This document shows, in pieces, positions 34,101 through 46,400 of a stretch of 64,000 nt of DNA (its first letter is position 1; every line of letters starts with the position of its first letter). A program made the translations under genes and the position numbers. Origin of the DNA: Podocnemis expansa (Eukaryota; Chordata; Testudines; Podocnemididae). Under the pieces are notes generated by a model that saw nothing but the letters and a program-made list of their open reading frames with translations, did no database searches and was not told where the DNA came from. Location of the stretch: the NCBI GenBank assembly GCA_007922195.1, contig ML681967.1:11344594-11408593 (forward strand), written 5' to 3'.

Positions 34101-37100
34101 GAAACACAGACAGTAAATGTGGAAAGGCTGCTCTTAGAGTCCCCCTGCCCCCCATCCTTTCAGAGGAAGAGAAAGGTGATAAAGTCTTTATTGGAAACCC
34201 TCCACTCTGAACAGGAAAGGCTGAAAAACGAGCATCACGGGACAGGAGAAGACTGAAGCAGAGCGGATCTTTTCACAGTCGGCTGCAATTCTTGTCAGGG
34301 CCCATGATGGATTACTGTCATCTGGCAGCATCAGGATTAATGATCCAGAGGTCAGAGGGGAGAATTCCAGAGGGAAAGGTCACTGACCTAGGGCACAGCA
34401 TAAGACTTGTTGCCATTTGATGGCAAACTCATTTTACTGTACTTTCTAGCCTGTCTCTCTCTCTATTCTCTCAGCTGATAGAAACGCCTTCCACTGCCGC
34501 TATGCTGACCCTGGGGCCTCTTTCAAATCAGAGGAGAGGTGGCCAGCTCCCTCTTCACGCATTTTTTGTGAATGAATACCTTTTCCTCCCTTAATGCAAA
34601 CCCACTTAACAGCCCCAGGTCACCTCACCTCAGCTCTGATACAGAGTAATCAAAGTCAGACTATGACAGGGTGAGGAGTTTGCGTCCCATGGCACAAGTC
34701 TGCTGCTCAGTCTGAGGAACACAGGTCTACATACTGTAGCCATAGCCACAGGCCCCACTGAAAATCAGGGCTCCTGTGCTAAGTGTGTAAATACTATCTG
34801 TCCAATAAGATGAGAAAGCATCAAGGGCAGGACAATGGGATTCAAGATTTTAAAAATGCACCTTATGTAGATATCTTTTAAAAGCAAGTTTAGAGTGGTC
34901 TTCCCTGACTACCCCCAAAACCCATTACTTGTAAGGTTCACTGCAGAGATGGGCCTTGAGAAATGATTTACAGATGGCTCTTCTGTATCAATCTTGCAAG
35001 GGTAAGCTGGAGGCAAACTCACAGAAGGCATGAAGATGTTGACAAGTGCCACAGGACACCTTGTTTGTTCTGATCAAAATGCTGGTAGGAAAAGTAAGCA
35101 AGTAGAGGGGCTGAGTCTGGCATCCCTGGAAGCACCAGGGACAGATACATAGGGACAGGCAAAGTTGTTCTGACCTTCAAAATCCTCAGTAGGACACCTG
35201 AACTTGATGTGGTGGCAAAAGCAGGAGCAGCCACCAAACAGCCTCCAGGCACGTGGGTTTTGTGAATAGTAGAAAAGTTATGAGTATAGCCAGGTTTCTT
35301 GAGTGAGCAATTTTCCAGAGAAAAGGCCAGCTGCAGCTATGACTGAGCCACTCTCCCAGCCCCTCCTTCCTGGCCATACCATTCCCTGCCCTGAAAGCCT
35401 TCTCTTACCCTCCAAAGAAGGGAACTGAATAAATACACAGGATTTATTTCGATAGTTTTAATTTCTCTCTTGTCTGAGAAGCATGTGGAACTGAATTACC
35501 ACCTTGACCTTTCCAAAGAGGCTTTTTGGGCAGTGGGAAGTTTGAGGAAGGAAAGAACCTTGGAAGTTGGGGCCAGTTCTGTTCAATTGGGGCCAGTTCT
35601 GTTCAATTGGGGCCAGTTCTGTTCAATGTTTTCATTAATGATCTGGATGATGGGATAGATTGCACACTTAGTAAGTTTGCAGATGATACCAAACTGGGGG
35701 GAACGGTAGACACCCTAGAGGGCAGAGACAGGATTCAGGGAGACCTAGACAAACTGGAGCAGTGGGTCAAGAGGAATCTCATGAGGTTCAACAAGGATAA
35801 GTGTAAAATCCTGCACTTGGGACGAAAAAACCCCATGTACTGCTACAGGCTGGGGAGTGATCAGCTAAATAGCAGCACTGGAGAAAAGGACCTGGGAGTC
35901 ATGGTGGATGGGAAGCTGGATATGAGTCAGCAGTGTGCTCTTGCTGCCAAAAAGGCCAATGGCATACTGGGCTGCATCAGAAGAAGTGTTACCAGCAGAT
36001 CGAGGGATGTGATCATTCCCCTCTATTCTGCACTAGTGAGGCCACATCTGGAATACTGTGTCCAGTTTTGGGCTCCCCACTACAAAAAGGACATGGACAA
36101 ATTAGAGAGAGTCCAGAGGAGGGCAACCAAAATGATCAAAGGGCTGGAGCACAAGCCCTATGAAGAAAGACTGAAGGAACTAGGCTTATTTAGCCTGCAG
36201 AAGAGAAGACTGAGGGGGGATTTGATAGCAACCTTCAACTACTTGAAGGGTTGCTCCAAGGAGGAGGGAGCTCGACTGTTCTCGGTAGTAACAGAGGGCA
36301 GAACGAGAAGCAATGGTTTCAAGTTACAGCTGGGGCGGTCCAGGCTGGATATTAGGAAAAACTTCCTTACTAGGCGAGTGGTGAAGCAGTGGAATAAGTT
36401 GCCTAGGGAGGTGGTGGAATCTCCATCTCTGGAGGTGTTCAAGTCCCAGCTGGACAAAACACTGACTGGGATGATCTAATGGGAGTGGTCCTGCTTCTTT
36501 TGGCAGGGGGTTGGACTAGATGACCTTGTGGGGTCCCTTCCAACCCTATGATTCTATGATTCTATGATTCTAAGTATTCTTACAAGGGGGCAGCAGAGTA
36601 GACAACAAACTCCAGTGGACAGCGCAGTAGTGTGGGAGTCCAAAGACCCAAGTTCTCTGCTCTCTTCTCCTTTGTCCGGTGTGACGCTCACCAATCATTT
36701 TACTAATTTGTGCCTCAATCTTCTCCTGTGCAAATTGGGGATAATATAATTTGTCCATGTGTTCCAATACCTATATTTTGGAATGAAATATTTCCTTTCT
36801 CTGCCCACCTCACTCTCCCCCCTGCCCAATGTCCCAAGATGGCTGGTCTGTGAGATACTAGTCTGGGGCACAACTGACAGGAGCAGTGACCCATCCTTTT
36901 TCCCCCTTTTTATGCTGTGCCAATACTTTTCTGAGACATTGTTTCTTGGCCAGGTTTGGAAGTTCTAACCTGGTTTGATTTGAGAGAGGTTATTACCTTT
37001 CTGCTGTGGTAGCTAATCCCTTAGCAATTTCTTCACATCCCTCCTAGTGATATATTCTTTAAACCTTTCCCTCGTACCTCTTTAAAGACTCCCTTTCTAG

Positions 37101-37387
37101 AGAGGGATACGAGATAAAGATGCTACCCTATGATATTATTTTGCATAATACCTTTTGTACAGGTAACAAAATGCTTCACAGAGCTAAAGAGAGAAATGAA
37201 TAGGTAAAGAGAAAAACTTTTCAACAACAACTTGAATACAGCTAGAAAATGAGGTAAGAGACTCCATTTCAGACTTCAGAATCTGTAGGGGAGAAGACAC
37301 TTACACTAACAGTGTGTAAAGGGAGAGGACAGACCAACTTGCTCAGAGGGAATAGAGAACTAAGACAGGCCAGAGCAAGCCTGTGGA

Positions 37388-37422
<35 letters not shown>

Positions 37423-40400
37423 AAAGCAGTTTAGAACTGAATCTTGAAATGAAATGAATTGTTTGGGAAAGGAAGTGGGAATGTGGTTGTACTTTCTACA
37501 TATGTCCTATCTATCTGTTATTCCTCTTCTTTCTAATGAAGTCCATTGATTAAATTAGTGAGCAATATGCAAATACAATAGAAGTTCACATGCTCAGCTC
37601 AGCTTGGACTCATTTCAAAGCACAAAACCTAGGGTTTTAAGCAGGACTATTTATCTCAAACCATGGACCTGGCGCCTGTAGCAGTTATTTGAATTGTTTC
37701 CAGTTCTACCACATGATAGGTTCTGTTGTCACCTTTGTTATGCAAGCTGCCATAAGTCTCACTCAATGTTAAAATAAGAAAAGCAGCTACTGGAAATTGA
37801 GGAAAAAAAGGGCCCCTCTCTGCCAGCGCCATCACTGATCTAATCTCTGCCCAGATTTGCTGCATTTCCACAGTGGGCATTCTCACCTCCCAATGGGAAT
37901 GTCACCACCTGATCTGCAAGCCTGCAGACCATCAGAAACTCCTATCAAAGCAGCAGTTGGAACTGAGGGTAATCAATCATGTTCTATTTGACAGGAGGCC
38001 CAGTTCTTATCTAGACCCCTAGAAATGCCATCAGTCTTTGCCTCCCTCCTCAATAAGTGAGACTGACAGTTTGCGGCCCCTTATCAGATTTCAGCTTCTG
38101 AGTTTGAGGCGGCCTAGGTGGCATATGTATGCCCTTTCACAATGACTACAATCCTATTCTATTGACTGAGACACCAACCATTTTAACTTTCTGGGGAACA
38201 AGGCTATTACACCCCAGTGTCAAGCATACTCGCAACCCAACCATGGTCCCATGGAAATTTACTAGTCCTCACATTAAGATCAAATAGAGACCAACTGTTC
38301 AACTGCTACTGACACAGCTGGGTTCAATATATTTTCTAGTCCCTATTTCTCCACCAGATGTTGAACAGCTTTGCACTGCTGGGGTTTCCATGCCTACAAC
38401 CTTTGGTCAAACAAGCAGAGGTAAGAGACGAACTCCCCATCCCCAGTCAAATTGGAAGAGGAATAATTTTGGAAGAGATGCAAAGAAATGAAGGGATCTC
38501 AATAGATATACAGCCAGTCAACTGCTTATGAGTTAGGGCAGAGTGTGCAGAACACCATCCTGCCAAACAGCTGCACCATTGGGCATCCACCTGTGTACTT
38601 ATGAGGCCTTTGTCATGATCACCACATCATCCAAATAGCTAGGTTTTGAGTTACTTGAGCACAGAAAGTCATTAATCAATCACTTGAGTAGAAACCAGCT
38701 GCATAGTCAGGTGGGAGACCAGAAAGCCAAAAGCTTCCACAAGGAATCAGAAGTACCAATATAAAGATCTTTGGGAGGAGAGGATTTGGAACTCTAAGTC
38801 TATAGGACAACAGATTAACCCTTCACAAGCCAAAAATCAAAATCCTCATGGCCTAGAAGATGAACTTTGCATTCTCATTTCTGCATTCCAAAAAGAAGCT
38901 GAATAGGGACTCCTCAAATTGATTATTTTAAGAGAAGACTGATGTGAGATTGCTTTGCATCACTCCATATAACACACCCAACTATTAGGAAAGTCACTCC
39001 CATTCCATACCATTCTAATTAGCAAAAGTTATTCTCTTTACTCTTCCCAGCTTCAATCAGGAAATATTTCAAGTTCTTAATACTTGGTTACCTTCACTCT
39101 GGTTAAGTTTAAAACAAAGTCTCGGGGAATACAGTTATCACCTAAACTCCTACTTTTTCCTATTATAGGTAGAACTGGTAGTGTCATTGATAGGAAAAGT
39201 AACCCCAAACTTCCCATTATAAGACCATGTTTTCAGCTGCTTATAATTTTTTAACCATTTAGGCTGAAGTTACCCTTGCTGAGTGTTTGCCTGAAGCCTT
39301 TTTTTTTTTAAATAAAGTTTCAGACTTTTCCAAGATTAGGAAAAAAACATGTTGGCAGTATTAAAAGCTAATGTCTCTCTGCTTTACAGAAGGGACTTAA
39401 AATTTTGCAGTGTCGCTCATGTCATGGATGGACCTTTTGCCACCCCCAAGAAAGCTTGCCCAAATATGGCCAAGTCATAGGCCTCTGAAAAATCTTAGTT
39501 CACAATGTTCACTAGAGGCTTGCCTGAATTTGGCAGATACGGTCACCAATGAGCAGGACTTTCCCTGCAAGTTCTCCTCCCAGTTGCCACTATAGAGCCA
39601 GGCACAGAACTATGAACACATATGTTCAAGGGGGGAGGGGGGGGGTGCTGAATGAACATTGAAAGGTTGAGAAATTCCAGAATGAAAATTGATATGTGAG
39701 ACTAACTCTGATGGTGTAGTGATGAGGCTGTTAGCCTAGCATATGAGAAATCCAGGTTCAATTCCCTGCTCTGTACCAACTCTTTGTGTGATTTGGAAGC
39801 TAGTCCAGATGACCCTTGCAGCCATGATGGGGAGAATAGTGAGTAAATGATGCAGCCTCCTCACCAAACCACACTGCCCATCATTTACACTGGAACCCAG
39901 TTACCATAGTTCTCAGCTCCCTAGATCAGACCAACTGGCTAAAATAAGCAGCTAAAGTGAGCTTTATAAAGCTGTGAGTTGTTAATTTAATAAGACGCAT
40001 TCAAGTGTTTTATTCTTTATTCGCTCACTAATCTCTTCAGAGAACAATGACTGGAACTCTCGTTTCTGGTGTAGCTTGCCACAGTGGAGAAATCTCCCTC
40101 AGAACTTCTGCTTTGGTGGTAAGGAGACATCTGAACTAGATCACTTACTCTGTTTACTTAACATTGACAAACAAGAGTTGAGTGTTTACATCAAGTTTTG
40201 ACAATTACACTGATTTATTCAGGAACCAACATATCCCCGGGGAGCAAAAGAAATTTGTTAAGCTGAGAAAGAGAAGACTGAGGAGGTATACCCTGGACAC
40301 TTGTATGATAAGGACCACTTTTGGCTATAGACTAAAAAATCCACCAGTAAATCCTTTTGTCTATTCTCCATATTTGCCATGAGTATTTCCATCTCTAAAA

Positions 40401-43400
40401 TGTGTAGCTAAAGCCTATGACAGGAGGAAAAAAATTAAAACCATATGTTCAGGCATACAAAGTCTCTCTTATGTATATGCAGATCAAAAACAGAATGCCC
40501 AAGCCATCTGGGAAAACCAAGGTCACATAGTAACCTTGATCAGAATTAGCAGAGTTGTACAATCAGAAATGTTTCATGAGGTCTTCACTAAGCCAGTACT
40601 TTAAATGAATGAAACAGCTTTCCTTCAAAAGGGGTATTGTCCAATACACTAATATGTCTCATACCATAATATTCAGTTAGTCCTCTTCCACACAGCCATT
40701 TCGTCAGAATAACTTCTCGCAAATTATTATCCCAATAGGATACATCCATTATACCAAAAGACCTCCAAATGTTTTGGTGGCAATATGCTGAAGCACTAGA
40801 AGGGGGCAAAGGGAGCATGTGCAAGTGAGAAGGTGGCAAGAGGGTCTCACAAGGAAAATCACCACCACATACCTAATGCAAAGCCTATGCCTGCATCAGT
40901 ATGACCAAATTTTTGTTTCCTTCACACTAATCTACACTGCAAACAGACGCGCCCAGTGTAAGGCATGCACTAGGAAGGATCTCAAAAAAGGTAACACATA
41001 CTTCAGAGTGCTATCAAAGTATATTTCCATGGTCAGTGAAGAAAACCTTAAAAGATCTATGAGGAAAGCAAGAAGAGATCAAACTTAAAGTGCAAGTGGA
41101 CCCTGAAGATGCTAAAGGTTTCATATGAGACATGTAAGAATCGCAAAGCGAAGGCCCACAGAAATAACTATTTCTTTTATTGCACCAACTTCTGTCAGTA
41201 AGAGAGACAAGTCTGAGACACACAGAGCTCTTCTTCAGGACCTGAAGAAGGCCTCTGTTTGGTTAAAATGCATCTCTCTTACCAACAAAGTCGGTTCAAT
41301 AAAAGATAGTACCTCACCACCTTGATTCTCTAATATCCTGGGACTGACACAGCTGCAGCTAGACTACACAGATACATTCTCTTGCCAGTCTTATGCCCCC
41401 ATCTCTTTCCTATCACAAAAAAAAGGTAGATTTGTAAGCTGTGCAGTGGATTAATGCTTTAGCTCCATGTCCCTGGAGAACTGTTTTTCCAATTCATTTT
41501 AAGTCACAAGTGTGTTCTAGGGGGGTTAGGCAGAGTCATTTGTCCATGCCACAATACTGCTACAATTTGCTAAGGTTTTTAAGTCAGTCTCTGCTAAGGA
41601 CTGAGATGCACTAGAAAAGCTTTGTGAGGAGACTTGCTCAGTGCCACACCTAACCATATGTGATATTTCACATCTCTAAAATTCTCTCCTTTTGCAGCAG
41701 TGATGGAAAGAATGCCCTTCCCAATCTTTGACCCTCCCACAGTGGAGGGAAGTTGGAAGATACAGAGCCTAGAAGGGGAGAGTGTGAAGCCACTGCAGCA
41801 GTTAGAAGTAAGATAAAGATAAGGGCAACACTAGAGAATGGCAATTCAGCATCTGACTTCATAACAACATGCCCTGTGAACACCTGGAAACATGACTACA
41901 TTGAAGAGACACTAACTTTTAGTGCATCACAACAATGTCCACACAGGATGTTACTCTGCAGAAAGCTAACACACTGCAGTTTCAAAACCAGGCTTGCTGT
42001 GCACTAATGTAAACAAACCCTAAGTCAGCAGACTGGTCACAGACTTCGACTAGTTCAAATTTTGTTCTGTACAACAGCCAACCTGATCGTTTGGACCACA
42101 CCACCTGCCAACCACAGGTCAGAGCCACAGAGGGAACAATTTACCTAAACACATACCAAAAAAAATCTTCCAAAAAAAGAAAAGTTTGGCTTCCCCCTCA
42201 CTTCCCTTTTCCATCATTCCTGCTATCGAAGGGACATTTTATCACTTGCAGCTGGAGTTTTCTGTGACAACCTGCTGAGCTCTGAGTCCCATGGGACAGG
42301 CACATCTGATCTGCATTAAGCCCATTTCATGGCTTCACATCCTAGGTACATTCCAGCAGCAGCACCAGGAGCCCAGCCTTTTCATGCTCAGAGCTCTTCA
42401 CAAGCTCCTGTGAAACCTGCTATTTATTCTTCATGTCAGGCCTCTGGGACCAACATTAGTTACCAATCTGCACGATCTCCCCTTCAATCCCAAAACAAGG
42501 GCCAGCATCACCCACTCTCTGTAAGAAGGCAGGAAAATCTCCAACATTACACCAATGATAACTAATGACAAAAAGAGCTGCCTTCAGTCTCACTTGGATC
42601 CAAGGTGTAAATTAACTAGCTCTTCTCTCTCACATACCGAAAGAAGCACAGCACTTTGCTTAGCTGCCAAAAGCTTTAAAGCCTTGATTTACCATTTGCT
42701 CTCAGGTGGACTCTTTCTGAACAAGTGGCTGGTGTTTAATGAGAAAGGAAACCAATCTGTGTTAGGTGAGAGTGCAGAGCAGACTGGGGTAAGACACTGA
42801 ACTATTATGAATCTCTGTTCCCTCTACTGTGAGTAACTAAATGTTGACAGCATATCAGAAACCATCAGAGTGTCTACAAATACATGCACATTTGCCTGAT
42901 ATGCACATACAGTGACCACCCCTACTGCTGCTGTCAGCAATTCTGAAGGCATCGCAGGAAAACACTCTGTCAGCAGGACCACAGAAATAAGAGACAGGTA
43001 AGTGGAGTCTCAGAAACCAGACTGCCAGTCAAAGGATTTCATTTGTGATAAATTACATCAGGAAGAGGTGTACCCCTTGCTGTATTCTCCAGTAAGCATT
43101 GCTGAGTTCCCACACCAGATCTACGGAACTCAACTCCACAGAGTCTCTCCACAGACTTTTCAGGGGGTTACCACTAAAGCAAAGGCTGCCAGGCAAAACC
43201 ACTACAGCCATGTGACTAACAAACTAACTTGTTCCACATAGCAGCGATAGATGGATGGCAGCCATAGGAGTTATCCAAAAGACTGGAAACAGCAATCTAC
43301 AATTTAACTCCCACTCTGGTTGGTGTTCCTGCATTGCCTCTTCCATATTCCCCCTGGAAAACAAGAGCCACAAGAAAACAAAACACTGGAAATATAAGGC

Positions 43401-46400
43401 TATTTAAAGCTATACTCCTACAACAGCCAGCTGGTGACTGACTCAGCCTCTGCACTGGGACCAACTTGCTTGTAAATAATTAAGTGGCAATTGGAAGGAG
43501 AAACAGAGGTAACAAGCAGCCTTCTCTCTCACGGTAATGAGACGTTTCCATTGCTGCCAATCACACTCTTCCAGAACTAAATTCTTGTTTCTTCACTTGA
43601 CCTGCACATTTCAACATAAAGGTAACAGTTGTAAATGCAAACTAATTAGGACTTCTTAAACCTTTGCCTATAGAGGACCCTCTCCCCCAAATCAATGAAA
43701 CAGGGCTTAAGCTTTTAAAATGCATCAGGAACAAAGCCCCAACCTGCTGGGCAGTGTGGAAGCCTTAACAGGGTCAGAAGAGCTGTGGCGTGCTACAGCC
43801 AAACTGTGGAAGACAAACAAGATGTACAAGCCATGCAGCAGATGCATCCTCAATTAGCTGATAGTCTGATTGCAATGGAAACCTCTTTCCCCTACCCCAT
43901 CATGCTTCTCCAAGACTTTTAGGTTTCCAAGAAAGGAATGTACCCAACGGAGGCGAGACTCCAACTCTACTGCCAGGCAGTAACACTGGCTGCCCTTCAG
44001 CTTCAGAGGACTGAGATGTTTCCCACCATTCCTTAAGAGATTTCCGGGCCAGTGCCAATTTCTAGAAGAGCCCTAAGGAAAGTGAGATGGTTTCCTGGGT
44101 CTACTGCAGTCTGTTACATAACATTGATGGGAGTAAGAGAAGAACAAGGTATCTCCCTCTTACATGTTAAATGCTAAGTACAGTTATGCCTAGTCCCCTG
44201 CAGGTTCTGAAACACGGGAAGGATGACGGTATGGTGCAGCACTTTTCATCTGCTAAACATCTTTACTGCCAGCCCATGGTCCTTTTGGCATGTCCATCAG
44301 ACTAACTGACTATGCCTGGCACACTGCAGCTCTCTAGTGACAAAATGTTACTTTAATTTCCTTCATGCTACACATGAGACATTAAAAAGGGACAAGGCTG
44401 CTAATTTTCTGCCAAACCCTACTTTGAAGACACATCTAACAAAGTGGGATTTTCTCCCACAAAAGTTCATGCAGTAAATAAATTTGTTAGTTTTTAAGTG
44501 CCACGGGACTCCTTGTTTGTTTCACTCAGGAAAGAGTCATCACAGAATTCTGTGAAAACATTCACTCAGTGTGCAATGGCAGTCAAAAAAAGACTAACAG
44601 GATATTAGGAACCATTAGAAAGAGGATCAATAATAAGACAGAAAAGATCATAAAGCCTCTATATAAATCCATGGTACACCCACATCTTGAAGACTGAATG
44701 CAGTTTTGGTCACCTCATCCCAAAAAAGACAGGAGAACTGGAAAAGGTACAGACAAAGGCAACTAAAACGATTAGGGTTATGGAAAAGTTTCCATATGAA
44801 GAGAGATTAAGAAGAGACTGCTTAGCTTAGAAAAAGGATGACTAAGGGGAGATATGCTAGAGGTCTATAAAATCATGAATGGTGTGGAGAAGGTGACCGG
44901 GGAAGTGTTATTTACCCCTTTGCTTAACACACAAACCAGGGTTCACCCCATGAGATTGATAGGTGGCAGGTTTAAGACAAACAGAAGGAAATATTTCATC
45001 AGGCTGACTGTGTGGAACTCATTGCTGGAGGATGGTGTGAAAGCCAAAAGTATAAATGGTTTAAAAAAAAAATTAGGTAAGTTCCTGAAGGATAGGCTCA
45101 TCAAGGGCTATTAGCCAAGATGGTCAGGGTTGCAACCCCCTGCTTTCAGAGTCCCTAAACCTCTGATTTGCCTAGCTGGAACTGGATGACAGAGACTGGA
45201 TCATTTGATAATGTCCTATTCTGTGATTCCTAGTGAAGCATCTGGCACCAGTTGCTGGCAGAAGAAAGGACACTGATCTGATCATCATTGGTTTGACCCC
45301 TGATGACCATTCTTATGTTCCTGTAAACACCTACAAATATTCATCATTCTTCAACTGGTGGAACTATACTTAGAAAGACATCTGTAAAATATTCTAGCTT
45401 AGCAACTCCAACCCTCTATTTCCATCATGATTAAAATCTCAGGGCAAAAACAGCATGACAGTTTCCTTTGACTTGTGTTTCTGGGCTCAGCTGGGCAGAA
45501 GAACATGAAACAGAAATCCAGGTCTAATGAATGCAGTATGATTACAGGAAAACAACGCTCTGTATCTTTTTTCCAAGCCCTCATATTGCCCATTGTAGGC
45601 ACTAGCATGAACACTTCCTCTATATCAGGGGTCTCAAACACCCGACTCGTGGGCCACATGCGGCCCCTAAAGCTACTTCCTGCAGCCCGCAATGACACAA
45701 TCGTTACTGATATTTGCAATATAATTGTATGGAAAGGTTTCAGTGGTGCGGCCCTCAGCCTACCATACTAATCCTCGTGCGGCCCTCTACTAATCCTTAT
45801 GGTGATGAGTTTGAGACCCCTGCTCTATATGCAGCTACTGTTTAACACAGTGGGTGTTATTCACATGCAACTTCCACGATACACGGCTTGAAAATATGAC
45901 GTTCCGGGCTTTCTGTGGGTGAAAAGAATCAACACAAATTCCAGAGGGGTACCTGTATTAGTATGTATACAGCAAAAACAATGACAGTCCTGTGGCACCT
46001 TAAAACTTACAGATTTCTTCGGGCACAAGCTTTCATGGGTTCCAACCCACTGTGTTAGACCTAACAAAGTTGGCTGAAGCCCACAAAAGCTTATGCTCAA
46101 CAAAATTTGTTAGTTTTTAAGGTACCACAGGACTCCCGAGAGTCAACACAACAGCTTATTCTGTGGCACGGCATGAATTTATGTGAATGTTTCAAAAACT
46201 GGTTTGTTGTAGAATAAGAAGCAGAAATGGATTGTTTCAAATTGGATACCAAATCTGCTTTAGTTTTCATCCAAGGTGAGGGGAACTGGTCATGTTCTTA
46301 TGATCCAGAATTCAAGGACAAGACAGTTCTTTACACAGTGCCTTTACTTCCAAAGTAGTAGCTTATATGACTGATCCCCACCTGATCAGCAAGCTAAAGT

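Noticed and set aside
39700..39790. tRNA gene
   Set aside because: A and B boxes are present but cloverleaf arms cannot be formed and the tail is SINE-like.
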